64,000 bases of DNA from Hedera helix (lineage: Eukaryota > Streptophyta > Magnoliopsida > Apiales > Araliaceae), in contig OX359275.1 of NCBI GenBank assembly GCA_947179155.2, positions 37,258,808 to 37,322,807 on the forward strand, read 5' to 3'. Below the pieces are notes generated by a model. It worked only from the letters and a program-made list of their open reading frames with translations, ran no database searches and was not told the origin of the DNA. Each line of letters opens with the position of its first letter. Within the stretch, counting starts at the first letter, position 1. This document shows, piece after piece, positions 12,659 through 25,309 of this stretch. A program made the position numbers and the translations under genes.

Positions 12659-14600
12659 AGTGTGTTTTTGTGTTTATTTAACATCATTCATTTGTATTTT
12701 TACCTCTTTATTTTACAGTCTGAATTTGGCAGTGCTTCACATTTCTTGATCTCTTGTGATAATTAAATTTTCAAAATTAATTCTCGGCCTAAATCAAGAT
12801 CCAGAAGGTAACATAAAATGGCACTTCGAAGCCTTAAAAGAAAGATGTCATTATACCCGTAACCTACATAAATGCAACCCCTGCCAACTGAGATGCAACC
12901 ATAGCTTCTGTATTAAATGACCGTAGAATATTCCCAGCCGTGGCACTAATAGCATATATTGGTCCTGTTCGGTATGTGGACCCGGTGAAGACGAACCGTT
13001 GGCCACTGTCACAGGACCCGCAGCGGTGGCATTTCTAGGATTAGCGGTTGTCCAAAGAATTATGCCCGTGTCAGGTGCATTTGTGGTTGCATTTGATGGT
13101 GCACGGGAAATTATTTTGGTCAGTATTGGCAATTTTATAGTGTAGATCCTGGCTATATTTAGGGGAGAGTAAAAATCTGCATTTATAATTATATTTGCAC
13201 TGTATCCACAAATTTGTGGACAGTGTAAATATGCGGTGTAATTTTTAAAATTAATATTCACACCATATCACATGTATAATATCTGTATATATATAATTTG
13301 TTATTTATATATATTAAGATGATTTAAATTCAAAGTTAAACCGACATATTTATTTATTTAATCCAATTTTATTTGCGATACATGATATACATAATAAATG
13401 GTCAAATTATCTTTTAATTTATCAAAATAAATAAATAAATATGGCACAATTATTAAGGATGCCTATTGAGTAACCAATATTAAAAACAGGTATAATTTTA
13501 TGTGCACTAATAAATATACTAACAATATGTAATAATAAGTGAAATAATGACGAGAATGATATATTTTTCCGGGGGACCTTCCTTGTCGGTAAAAGTGTTT
13601 TTTTTATTTATATATTTGATGTCACATCATATGCTATATGTGTTATTGTTAGTGCATGACAGAAAATGCTCCATCTTTTAGTGGTCTATTATTACAGTGT
13701 TACATTCAGCTCAGAAAGAGAAAGGGGGAAAAAGGTTGATCCAATTATTATATGACAAGAAATTGCGGGAAACTTTTGGCAAACGAGTGGATGGTGGAGA
13801 TTCAATCTATTTTTAGAAAAGCAAAATAAGTGGCAGATATCCATCCCAGCAAAGAAAGCTCAACTTTCAAATTAAAGTGAGACCTCATGAATTAAATATA
13901 CGAACAAGTGTAACTGTATATTATAATCAGATATGATATTAATTTTAATTATTAAAAATTAAATTTAGTATAAATTTTTGTATTAAATTTTATTTTTTTA
14001 ATAATTAAAATTAATATTAATATTATATTTAAATATAATATATGTATACTTGCCCTAAATTTATTATACCATCCCAAACCAGAACCTAAGAAAAACAACT
14101 TTCAGTCCAGATATCGTCGTTACTTCAATTAAATAACAGGGCGGCCACGAATTTGACGGATACAAAGAATTTTATTTGTAAAATTTAAGGATATATACAT
14201 ATATTTGTATATTTATCTTTAAATATCACGAATGCTTAATTTAATAATATTGGTATGATAGTAAAACTGTATTTTTATAAATTAACGATATTATTACATT
14301 TTATACAATTATTAATAAAGTGAATTCTTTTTGGGCAATATTTTTTTTTATACAAATGAGATTTTTTTTAGATCATATTAAGGGTTTCAAATTTTTAATT
14401 TCAAACCGTCTTAAATGATGTGTCATCATTATATTAATTGAATATATTATGATTGATTATGCTATAAAATATTATTTAAATATTTAATATCGTGTCATTT
14501 TAAACCCCTAACAGTATTTTTTTATTTTTATATAATTAAAACAAGGGGATAATCATAAAACATTAAATAAAACCCCTCTCTCTCATCACTTATTTTATTA
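12436..14600. other. Intergenic region between IQD and mutarotase genes
   Basis: No gene is recognised. It contains the poly(C) run, a GC-richer patch at 12940-13100 with a 136-codon minus-strand frame of no recognisable family, and an AT-rich palindromic MITE-like stretch at about 13900-14050. Confidence 0.5.
12624..12656 (+). repeat. Poly(C) run of 33 bases in probable IQD 3' UTR
   Basis: An uninterrupted run of 33 C starts 188 bp after the IQD stop codon. At this distance it probably lies in the transcribed 3' UTR. Homopolymers of this length are error-prone in sequencing, so the exact count is uncertain. Confidence 0.85.
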
Positions 14601-14624
14601 TTATTAGTTCCTCAGTCTTGTACT

Positions 14625-14632
14625 TATAAATA
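14625..14632 (+). promoter_or_regulatory. Probable TATA box of the mutarotase gene
   Basis: TATAAATA lies 126 bp upstream of the ATG. A start site about 30 bp downstream, in the pyrimidine-rich CCATTTCACTCCTCAAC segment, would give a leader of roughly 100 bp. Confidence 0.5.
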
Positions 14633-14757
14633 TGAACTTAATTTTTCCATTTCACTCCTCAACATCCTACTCTTAAACAGTTAGTCGAATTATTTTTTGA
14701 AAAGTGAGCTAGGTAGCTCTAAATCTCATCCATTAATTACTTTCACATATATACGCC

Positions 14758-15034
14758 ATGAAGTTGTATGTGTCAATAATTTGTTTCATAATATTGGGTT
14801 TTGAGTTTGGTGCAAATGGTTATGACCGCGACAAAGGAAGACAAGAAGGGGGAGTGTATGAGGTGAAGAGAGGAAATTTTTCTATCAAGTTCACAAATTG
14901 GGGTGCCACCCTCATTTCCCTAGTTGTTCCTGACAGATGTGGTAATTTCTAACTAAATCTTTATAATAATTCCTCCTCCCTTTTCCCTTTATATCTACAC
15001 TGATTATATATCATTTATCATTATAAATGATCAA

Positions 15035-15085
<51 letters not shown>

Positions 15086-18000
15086 GTTTCTTCTTTCTTT
15101 CGTATTATTTTTCAGGAAATTTGGCAGATATTGCTCTTGGTTATGAGTCAGTTAAGGAGTATATGGTACAAATTCTTTTACTTTCCTTTTTCTTTATATG
15201 GAGTAGGATTTTATTTTTTCTTCTTCTTCTTGTTCTTTCATTGTCCTTGAGATGCCGATGGTTCCTTCTCTTTTAGTGCTGAGACAGAGAGAGAGAGAGA
15301 GAGAGGAAGAGAGGTACAGATAGATTCTGTATACATCTATTATGGTTATGGTAAGGAGTTAATTGCATAAATGATTTCGAAGTATGATTCCTTTTGTACA
15401 TGGTACTCTCATATTTAAACGCTCTCATTTCGTTATTTAAAGTACACTTAAATAACGCTGATGGATTCTTTCAAGAATTCCCGGTCATGTTTTTTACCAG
15501 AAAATGGCCATGTGTCATAATTTAATATTTAAATATAGTTAGTTGTATAAATACCGTAATTGACTTAATTAAGTTATACAAATGCACGTTAAATACAAAT
15601 TAATACCAAATAAAGTCTATAAATACATACAAAACCAAACTAATTAATCTAAATAAAATTAAGTAACCCAAATAAACTAATGAATTCAATTAATTAATAA
15701 TAAATTAATCTAAATAAAATAATCAATTCAACTAATTACTTCAATTAAAAAAACTTACCCCAATAATTAAATAAAAGCATTAACAAATAAACAAAGGTAA
15801 TAATAAATTAAGCAAAATTTATCAAACCCAATTATAGCAAATAATTTTCTTTTCTCTCTCTAATATGTTCTTCCCATAAATCTCATTCATCTACGTCAAA
15901 TCCTTATTTTCATTCATTTTAATCAAAACTATATTCTCATTCATATTTATCAAATTACATAGTACATACAAATCCAAACACAAAACCATCAAAATCTCCG
16001 ATAAAATACAACAAAAAACTCTGGATTTAGACCTTACATTGGATGGCGGCGATTCATTACCGACTCGTCGGGTTAAAGACTTTATCAATATAATTGGAGA
16101 ATTGATAGTTGAAAATGGAGGTGATGAGAGCTAAAGAAGACGCCATGGATGAGAGAGAAATTTAGGGTTCTTGTTTGGGTTTGTATTTCTTTTGTTTGGT
16201 TTTATTTTCTAGGATTTTTCTGGGTTTTGAGATTTTTTTCCCAATTTTTCCGAATATGGATTTTAATATTTGATTTATGAGTTTGAGAGTTTGGTTGCAT
16301 ATGAGGAATTTGATACATCTAATTTGACAGAGTTAATACATTGATATTTTTTTATAATGGTATTTCTTTTTTAACAGAGTTAAGTGAAGCAATATATATA
16401 TATTGGTCATGTTAAGGATTTGGTTTCTCTCTTTCTTGATATAAATTGTTGTAATTTTTTTTCTCTCCGTATAGCAAAACCCCTTTTCTCATTAAACCCC
16501 ATTGAATTCATTCCTTATACGACCAAGCTTGTTATAATACTTTTTATAATTATGTCCTTTCACATAACTTGTCATTATTATGATAAAATTATTGACATTT
16601 TTTCCCCACCATCATCCCATTAGGTCTGAGTTTATAAAGACCATATGCTTAAGTTAATACAATATATGGTTATATATCCAAGTATCCAAGGAGGCATTTT
16701 GGCAACACGTGATTTTAAAATGCAGACTTGTCGTTGTTAAGTTGGTATAGTTTTTGTTTATTAATTTTTTTAAAGTATTAAAACTTGGAAGCAGACAGCC
16801 AGCTAGGGTATCCCTCATTATTATTAATTATAATTAATCAATTAAAAGGGAAAAATACTGGTTGACAGACAAAAAAAATACATAGACACTGGATAGTTAG
16901 GTAGCAAATCTACGTATAATTAAACTGAATAGTTGGAATAATAATAATAATAATAATAATAAATTAAAAGACCCGAATTTACAGAGAAGATGTTAGCTTA
17001 TTAATTATTAATACTTACTTTTAAGTTATAAATTAAAATGAAAATTCTGATTATGCAGAATGATACTACCTACTTTGGTTCAATTGTTGGACGAGTCGCT
17101 AACCGGATTGGAGGAGCTCAGTTTACCATAGATGGAATTCATTATAAGCTTAAACCTAATGAGAAGAAAAATATGCTTCATGGTACTTGATTTTTCTTTA
17201 TTTCTTTATTTTTAATTATTGTCATTTCACACACTTAATCTGAGTTTTGAAGTAAAAAATAAAGTTAGCCGTAGTTTTGCTTTTACTCACATTTGTTTTG
17301 TGCATGGGGTTATATAAAATGTAGGTGGAATGGTAGGATTCAGTGATGTTGTATGGAAGGTAACAAATCATGAGAGTGACCGAATTACATTCTTTTATCA
17401 CAGTTTCGATGGAGAAGAAGGTGATTAATTCCTTTTAATACCACATTTGATTAAGTCCTTTTTTCATAAAAATTTATTGAATATTATTATGTAATTAATT
17501 GTTCTACATTCCATATTGTATAGGATTTCCAGGGGCTCTCAATGTTTCGGTCTCCTATGCTATTGTTGCACCATATGTGCTTATCATAAAAATGAGAGCC
17601 GAATCAACAAACAAGGCCACTCCGGTGAACCTAGCACATCACGCTTACTGGAACCTTGGTGGTCACAACAGTGGCGATGTTTTATCCGATGAGATCCAGA
17701 TATTCGGGTCCCACTTCACGCCCACCGATGATTATCTCATCCCCACCGGCAACCTTGTATCCGTTGAGGGTACCCCGTATGATTTCCTTAAACCCCACAT
17801 CATTGGAAGCAGGATCAACCAGCTGGTTCTTCATAAAGGCTATGACGTGAATTACGTACTTGATGGGGACAAAAAGATGAACAAAAAGATGAAGCTAGCC
17901 GCTAGGGTGTACAACAAGAAATCTGGAAGAGTGATGGAGCTATCGACAAATGAACCGGGGTTGCAGTTTTATACAGCTAATTATGTACAAAATGTGACCG

Positions 18001-18155
18001 GAAAAGGTGGATATGTTTATCAACCTCGTGCAGCATTATGTTTGGAGAGTCAAGGGTTCCCTGATTCTGTAAATCACCCTAATTTCCCTTCACAGATTGT
18101 TAGGCCTGGAAAGACTTACAAGCATAACATGGTGCTTACATTTTCAACCAAGTAG
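14758..18155 (+). CDS. Aldose 1-epimerase (galactose mutarotase-like), 5 exons
   Basis: Exons 14758-14941, 15116-15165, 17059-17182, 17325-17420 and 17524-18155 splice to 361 codons with GT-AG introns and closed phases. The enzyme family interconverts the alpha and beta anomers of aldoses such as galactose and glucose. Residues 1-21 form a hydrophobic signal peptide (MKLYVSIICFIILG...), suggesting entry to the secretory pathway. The catalytic set is present by comparison with human GALM: His119 in NMLHGG, His191 in VNLAHHAYWNLGG, Asp259 in GYDVNYVLDG and Glu326 as the general base in CLESQGFPDSVN. Length is normal for plant members with a signal peptide. Intron 1 carries an (AT)n tract, and intron 2 (1.9 kb) a GA repeat. 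The gene converges on VPS29, 302 bp away. In planta substrate is not established by sequence. Confidence 0.93.
15039..15082. repeat. (AT)n microsatellite in mutarotase intron 1
   Basis: About 44 bp of AT dinucleotides sit close to the exon 2 acceptor of the mutarotase gene. Confidence 0.9.
15166..17058 (+). other. Long intron 2 of the mutarotase gene
   Basis: This 1.9 kb intron is AT-rich. It holds a short (GA)n near 15290 and an (AAT)n run near 16938, but no recognisable gene or complete transposon. The open frames inside it match nothing I know. Confidence 0.6.
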
Positions 18156-18457
18156 AAGCTGTAGAAACTAAACTGTCATATCTCTGTATTAACCCTGTTT
18201 AATTCGGTACCCTTGAGTTATGTATTGGCTTAGTATCACATCATCGTGTAGAATTAAATCTTCCATAGCATTAAAACTTGCTAATGGATATTTTTTAAAT
18301 GCCCCAACCAACTTCAATTATTAACAACTCTATTAGGCATTTATCATATACAGTAAAATGGTTAACAAAAGAACAGGTGCAAACTTCCAAATCCCCCCAA
18401 AAAAATATATCAGCAGAAGAAAGAAATTGAACAAGAGCCTGAGTCACCATAATAAGA
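18156..18457. other. Short convergent intergenic region
   Basis: The 302 bp between the stop codons of the two convergent genes must contain both 3' UTRs and poly(A) sites. No hairpin terminator or separate gene is seen. Confidence 0.6.
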
Positions 18458-21400
18458 TCACTGTGCGATCTGAGTTGTGGCAGTTGACATTTTCTTAAAA
18501 TCTATCTTGTCAACCTTCACCTCGCCATCAATGAGTTCATACACATAGACAACAACGCGCAGGCCATCAATGTCCATGAGCACAAAACTTGGATTCACGT
18601 CATAGGTGATGCTACTGTAGGCACCAGTGGCAGAACCAGGGTTTATGACAACACCAGCCTCATGTTTGTAGGCCTTGAACTGATGAGTGTGCCCGCTAAC
18701 GAGGATATCTACATCTAATTGTCTCTGGAGCATGGCTAAGGAATCCAGGTCTCCCCAAGGAACAACCTATAGAATAGAAAGCATTAGAAAGATTAAGAAG
18801 CATTTGTCCGAGTTAGGACATATGCAGCAAAAAGCAGTTTGTGCACCCCATTTAATATTAAGAGAGAGAAACCAGTCTTGGAGTTGGTACTGAGAAAATC
18901 CTCGGTGACACTACAATTGTGCTTTGTGTAAAGTAGCAGATTAATTAGTAACTGGTGGCAACATAACATTAACTTTGTTTTCCTTTCCACCACCCTCCAT
19001 GGGTGCTGTCAGCTGTGCCATATATAATTAAATAAATAGTCATAAAAGTTGGGTGCATGTTTACACAAAACAAAGAGGTGTCAGCTGAGAGGGAAAAGCA
19101 GTACTGTTTCATTAAAAAGTAAAAAATCTAAGAAATATGCTACTTTGTGTATCAGAAAAACATAGAGTCGTTACAAGCAAAAAATCTTGGTCTGTCCTTG
19201 AAGCACAACATAAAACCTAAAACAATAACCCAGAAAAAAAGAGGGGGTGGAGGGTAGGAATTATTTGCGAAGGATTCTTCCTCTCCAAAAAGGAAGAAAG
19301 CAGACCAGAATGAACAAACCTAACAGCATCCCCTAATAGCAAAGAGAAATGAAGAACAGAAAAAAAAACTTCTATTTTTCCTTTTATAGATAAAAGAAAA
19401 GTGCTTTCAGTTTAACATTGGTGAACCCAGTTAATGTCGAGGTTTTTACAAGGGAAAACTCCTTTGCTGGGCTAATCTCTCAAAATTATCTACATGAAAT
19501 CCATACACAGGTTGCACAGAGGGATCAGAGGCCAAGTTAAAGTTCTTTATAACTGTAGATACTACAATACTCGGGCTCTATAGAGCTCTCTTGTTTCCAT
19601 TTCTCTGAACAAGTTTTACTTGTTCCATATCAAAGTCCAGCTCTTTGATGCAAATGCAATAGCAATGCTCAGCCACTAAATATGAAAAAGTGGATTTGCA
19701 GACAGAAGCAATCACTTGGTACATAAAATGCTTCTATCTCAATTAATTAAAAAAGTTGTATGTTCAGTAAGATGGTCTGCATTTTAAGGAAAAGAACTTT
19801 GATCAAAGGAGCCCAATCAATGGATGATTTATGAACTTATCAAAGCATAACCATTACTAATGGCTATGCAAAGAGAAGATGCTAATGAAAAATCTCAAGT
19901 CTTAATTATATTTGAACAATATATTTTTCCTATATTGAGATTTACATGTACAAATACAGGCAAAATTCCTGCAATAAACGAGATTTGCAAAATGACAAAT
20001 CAAGATAAAGAAAGGGAGATTTAACCTGGTGGCCGTGGCATAACCCAAGCTTGAATTGTCCAATGGTAAGAGTTTTGGTCTCCGGATGACGCGCATCTTC
20101 ATCATACTCACCTCGAGTAATATGCAAACTAGGGCACAAACTCTTCAAGTAGTCATGAACTTCCTGTTGAATAAAAACCACGAAGATACATTATAGAAAA
20201 TCATGAACAGGATTTATTTAAGATACAAGAGTAATGGAAGAAATATGAGAGGGTCTCTGCTTGTTAAAATGAAAATAGTTTTTGGAGTAAGTAGCTTTTC
20301 AGTAGCCGGATATGGTCGGGAGCCCATGGTGTACAAAGAATGCCTCTCATAATCTTGTGTGTATTTTCTTGTAGGATATCATCAACTTGAAAATGGGAGC
20401 AGAACAGATGATTTTCCAAAGGGTAACTACAGCAATATAATGTTTCAACACTAAAGTTCATTTAAGATGGAGAAATTGAGCTTGAAATGTTCCAAATATT
20501 TTATATAGCGAATTAACTAATTCAGCCCTGCTACACTTTTGAAACTTTTTTCAATTATAGTAGAAACTAGAGTTCTAGTATTGCACTTAATTGAGATCTC
20601 ATGAAATGTGAAATGAACACCAAGACTCAAGGGCCCACAGTTTCACAACACCATGGCGAGGCGCGACGGTAGCTGACTGCTTGGACGCTTAGGCGATAAG
20701 GCGCCTACCATGACGTCCATATAACGATAAGTCGTTTGATGTGCAATTTATATATTATACTCCCTTCATCCAAGTTTACTTGTCCTAATTTCCTTTTTAG
20801 TTTGTCCAAATCTATTTGACCTCTTTCATTTTTAATACTATTTTTTATCTTACTTTTTCAATAATACCCTCATTTAACTTTAATTTTTTTTTATTGAAAA
20901 CAACATGACGTAAAAAGTAGCACTATTAATTTTGGCATTGAAAGCACAACCATACTCTTTTTTTCCCTTCTCTCTCTCCTATATTTTATTGTTCCAAGAA
21001 AGAGTTGGGAGACTAAATAATACAAAAAAGATGATAATAGAGTAATTAACATGCGTAATTTAGAGATATTTTTTTTTCTTCTTAAAGGCGTGTACTTTCA
21101 AACTACGACAAATAATTTTGGGCGAGGGGAATATATTTTATTTCAAAAGTATATTGAATAATGAAATTTTATATACATTAAAACCTAAAACATAATGACT
21201 AACATTATAGAATATCATCAAAATCACAATTATATCAATACTTAACAATCAAACATGAAACACTTTACATTAAAAATTAGTAGAACAAGTCAACAAACAC
21301 CACATAAAATCATTCATCAAATCAAAATATGAGAGTATTACCTATTTTTATTTTGGAATGTATTACTAATTTAACAATAGTAATTATTCCCTCTTTTAAA

Positions 21401-23884
21401 TGATGGGTCATGGGTTGAATCATTAGAAAAGTTGATGGCATAACTTAACTTCGGGTCAGCTGTCAAGGCGCTCAGCGTCCAAGGCGTCGCCTTGCCATGC
21501 TTTAGTGCTAGGACGCCTAGGTGACGCCATGACAACTACAGTGTTTTAAAAGTTCCCGCCTAGATCTGATAATCCCTGCCTAGGCGCTAAGCAATCCTCT
21601 ACCGTCTCTATTTGGTTGAGCACCTAGTCGGGCCTAGACATAATTATACATCTACTTTGAAACTCTATAATACTTAAAAATGACTTTGTTAAGCCTTAAG
21701 AAAGTGTTCATTTAGTAATGTTGCATGTAAGATTTTAAAAAATTACAACTACAGTATGTTTTGTATCGCATAATACGTATGTACAATACAGAAATAAATA
21801 AACTAGACCGCCTAAGAAAATGCCTAGTCTACCTAGAAAAATGCCTAGGCGCCCCATTCATCGTCTAGGTCCGTCTAACAATTTTTAGAATATTGGACAA
21901 CTATGCTCAAGGCTTAAAGTTATTACCCCACATTCCATTACTCATCAGATTTCATTGACTTGTTCCGTAGTATGTATAAGAATGGCCTCATCCAAGCTAA
22001 TATGGTAGGGTCTTGGTGGAACCCACCCATCACTGGTGACGAATAGATGAGTATCTAACTTTAACGCTGGATTAGTATTGAAAGAAAAAATATTTCTTTA
22101 ATTTGTCTAAAGGTGCTGTTATGCTTGCGCATTGGATCTTGTTCGTAATTGATTTCACTTCAATAAACTTAGTAATTATCTTATTGTATCAACAAATTTA
22201 AGGTGTCAAGTGTCAACTGTGAAGCAGGGTAATGAACAGTGTTCCCGTATTCAAGCAAGCATGGGAATAAATTGAAGATGAACAAGTGTGTTGAACACCA
22301 AAGTCCAAACTTTCCTTCAACAAGAAACTTTTAACTCAAACAAGAAGTTTGAAAAAAATAAATCTCTATACAATCACAAGATCAGATAGCAGAATTTTTA
22401 GAATCCATATCTCAATGTTTCAGATTCTTTGCATGCTCTGTCCACTGGGTAGGATGACCAAGAACCATTAACTACCTAAAAAATGTACTTGACAAGGGCC
22501 ACTTGAGATTCACTGGAGGGTGGAGACCCAACTTCAAAGATAGATAACCCACAAATCAAAGACAAGAGGATGTACTTAGCCCTTTACCATGCTTAGGCCT
22601 CGAAGTAGAAACATGAGACAGCCAGAGAGAGAGAGAGAGAGGAGAAGAAGAAGAAAAAAAGATGCATCACGTATAATCTATGAAGCACCAACTCAGACAT
22701 GAGATATGGACACGACACAATATGTGACACAGGATTTGATATTTTCCAAAAAAAAAAAAAACAAGATACAATACGTCGAGGACACGTTCAATTTTATATG
22801 TATATTTTTAATGAAATAAATGTATTTTTTACAATAAATAAATTTAATACTAACAGAACATGATAAAAACTTGAACAAAATGATAACAAACACATTGCAC
22901 AATAAATATCTTAAAGTTAAATAATAATGTTCAAACTTAAAAGACATAAAATAACCCATAATTTTTATATTGAAATTTAAGTACTGCAATTTTATTTTAT
23001 TTTATTTTTTTTAACCCCAAGCGTGTCCTCTAGCACGGGCCGACGTGTCCAAGCTTTAAAAAAAAAAGGAGCTCATGGACACATGTCAGGTGAGTGTGCA
23101 AGGCGTGTCGGAACGAATTCGTATCTGACACAAATTTGTGGTCCTTCGGGAAGTGTCCGTGATTCCTAGCATATAATTGATGCTAAGGATCACAATTTCA
23201 GATAGCTGTGACTACTTATGCCTCTACCTGGCTCCTGAATACAATAAAAAGTAGGCAGGCACAACCAAATCATAGGTGCTAATTTTGTTGAAGGATGTAG
23301 GACCTTATTTGTGAAGTGGCCACACAAAAACTCACAACTAGGAATAATACCAACAAAAGATGTGAGTTTTCCTTTGCCACTTTTTGATTCTGTTATTAAA
23401 ACAGTAAAACCTAATGGAATCCTGCATGTAATAGAAAGTCCATATACAAGATCAGATGTAACATTTGCCGGAAACCGGTGCCTTAAGAGTTAGACATGCT
23501 TGCATGATACTTGGAATAATTTCGCTCTTCCTACACTACCCTCGCTCAATCACAAGTGTGCTGCGCCTTCTCCTTTTCTTTCTTTTTTTTGTTCTTTATT
23601 CACTAGTTATTAGAGGTAATTACGGTAAAGCTGGGTTGTTATGTAAACTAGTCTGCGATAGGGGTTTGGGGTTTCTATCAATGTGTGCTCCTGTAAAGAT
23701 AATTATAGATTAATAAAATACAATAAAAGGGTATTAAAATAAAGTGAATTACTTTGATGCAGAGATTGCCAGTGCAAATGACGTGCTGAATTTTGCCAGG
23801 AACAAGCATGGATTTGAATTTGGCGGGGAGATCAGCTGCCCTGTGTGGGATGTGAAGATCCCCAATTGCCAACACCAACACCAT
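18458..23884 (-). CDS. VPS29: Retromer subunit VPS29, 3 exons
   Basis: Minus-strand exons 23884-23753, 20163-20026 and 18766-18458 give 192 codons, the usual family size (about 180-190), with GT-AG introns and phase 0 junctions. VPS29 joins VPS35 and VPS26 in the retromer core that recycles vacuolar sorting receptors from endosome/prevacuole to the Golgi. The protein has the metallophosphoesterase-like fold: GDLHIPHR (Asp9, His11), TGNLC (Asn40, where active enzymes have GNHE), RGEYDED (63-66), CHGHQ (His87, His89) and SGHTHQ (His116, His118). The changed GNLC motif is the normal VPS29 state and fits a scaffold rather than an active phosphatase. The first intron is 3.6 kb and is filled with transposons; the coding exons are intact. 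Confidence 0.96.
20636..21543. mobile_element. Non-autonomous TIR element in VPS29 intron 1
   Basis: The left end CACAGTTTCACAACACCATG and the right end, whose reverse complement reads CACTGTAGTTGTCATGGCG, are imperfect inverted repeats. Both are followed inward by GGCGCCTA- or CCTAGGCG-type GC-rich words that stand out from the AT-rich intron. The interior is non-coding and interrupted by a Stowaway-like MITE. No clean target duplication was found, so the superfamily (possibly hAT) is a guess. Confidence 0.5.
20760..21131. mobile_element. Stowaway-like MITE nested in another element
   Basis: The ends CTCCCTTCATCCAAG and, reverse-complemented on the right, TTCCCCTCGCCCAAA match the Stowaway type. 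TA flanks both ends (20758-20759 and 21132-21133). It sits inside the 20636-21543 element and is therefore younger than it. Confidence 0.7.
21540..21895. mobile_element. Second GC-worded TIR element in VPS29 intron 1
   Basis: The left part reads GTGTTTTAAAAGTTCCCGCC followed by TAG and CCTAGGCGCTAAGC. The right part, reverse-complemented, reads AATATTCTAAAAATTG and then contains GGCGCCTAGGCA. Arms rich in CCTAGGCG words around an AT-rich centre indicate a non-autonomous DNA transposon directly abutting the previous one. Exact ends are uncertain. Confidence 0.45.
22682..23175. mobile_element. Probable TIR element with GGACACG words
   Basis: The left end contains GAAGCACCAACTCAGAC and ATGGACACGACAC. 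The right end, reverse-complemented, contains GGAATCACGGACACTTCCC and further GACACG words. The AT-rich centre (22790-23000) has no coding potential. The arms are diverged and the boundaries approximate. Confidence 0.4.
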
Positions 23885-25309
23885 CTCTCAATCACTCTTT
23901 TCTTACCAACCGATTTTACTTCCGATCAGTATATTACTGTCTCTCAATTTCACATCACCATCTGCATCACAAAAGTCAAAAAAACAAAAAGCCAGAAACG
24001 TTTCATACGTATAGAGAGAAATAGACTTCCTAGGTTATTCTAAAACCTAAAATATATAATCTTAGGCGAATTTAGAAGAGATTAAGACTTAACGAATCAC
24101 CAAAAGAAGAAAAAGGGCTTCAGTCGAGGGAGGACCGTACCAAAACTGCGATCAAAAGATGGCAGAACGTAGATAGCTGAGCCGTTTATTTGGTACAACG
24201 GACGCTGTGGGTTAAATCATTTTTACATCGTTGAACTCGACCCTATATTTGTATTATTAATTTATTTATTTTTTCCGTCACTCAACTCATTAAACTATAA
24301 TTTTTTATAAAAATTAAAAAAAATATTATCTAAGAGCATTAGAACTTATCTAAATTATTTAATATTAAAATATAATATGACAATATTGGGTATTAAAAAT
24401 TATTATTATTTTACTTTAAATCATTTTTTATTTTTAAGGTTTTATAATATGACATTTATATTCTATTCATTAATGTTTTCTGAATTAAAACTAGATCTAT
24501 TCAAATTAGGAAATTGTTCTTCAAATAAAATATCCATAGGTGTTGACCTAGAATAATAATACCTTCTATAGAGTATTTTATTCTCGAATTTTTTTATTTA
24601 TTTATCTAATTCAATTTATTTAACATTATTTTTTAAACTGATTATTTAATCTTTCAATTTCCAAAATTGATGAAGTCCAGCCATCCTCTCCGTCATCAGA
24701 ATCTTCTACTTTGTTTAAAACAGAAACATTTTTTTATAAAAGATGTTTGATCTTTTATACTTAAATCGTATAATCCCTTTACCAGATTTTCACTAAAATC
24801 ATCGTCTTTTAATGTTTTTAAATTAAAATTACTATTACTAATTTTTATTGGCGGTTTAATATTTACAGGTTGAATATTATCAATCTCTTTATTGTTCTTT
24901 TTATTAATTATATCAGAAATTATTTTTTCCCTTCAAATTATCAATTCTAATCAATTGTTTAGGAGTAAAACTTCCACCTACCTTCAATCTTAAAGAAAGT
25001 TGCAAGGCAACCATATGGCATATAAATATATGCATTAAATTTAATCCTTTTCTTTTAAAGGCCGAATCTGCAATTAAAATTTTCATGCTGACAAGCTATC
25101 CGCCACATAAAGTGGCCTTAAAATTATCACCAGGACTCTTTTGGCATCAAACATCTCCAGGGAGGCTGGCTAAGCGACCCCTCTCATCGCCCAAAAGGAA
25201 TTTAACCAATACTAATTTCCAAAGCCACAATTGAATCTTTAGGTTTTCCAGAAACGAGTCCATTCTCCTGACAAAAGTTAAGGAAATGGGCAAAAGGATA
25301 AATTTGAAC
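23885..25309. other. Upstream region of VPS29 / downstream of the kinase
   Basis: The first 150-250 bp should hold the VPS29 leader and promoter. The rest is AT-rich. Around 24440-25130 the minus strand shows broken, codon-like blocks described separately. No intact gene is present. Confidence 0.5.
24440..25130 (-). other. Unassigned degenerate coding-like relic
   Basis: Read on the minus strand, several short blocks look like decayed protein code, for example an acidic block at about 24640-24715 and a hydrophobic block at about 24960-25060. They are separated by stops and frame changes. The gene-dense, Lys/Asn-rich style is compatible with an old retroelement or endogenous pararetrovirus remnant, but no diagnostic motif was found, so no family is assigned. 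It is clearly non-functional. Confidence 0.25.

Noticed and set aside
12851..13261. 136-codon minus-strand open frame downstream of the IQD gene
   Set aside because: No family resemblance, no intron signals and no supporting promoter; it lies where the IQD transcript and its flank are expected.
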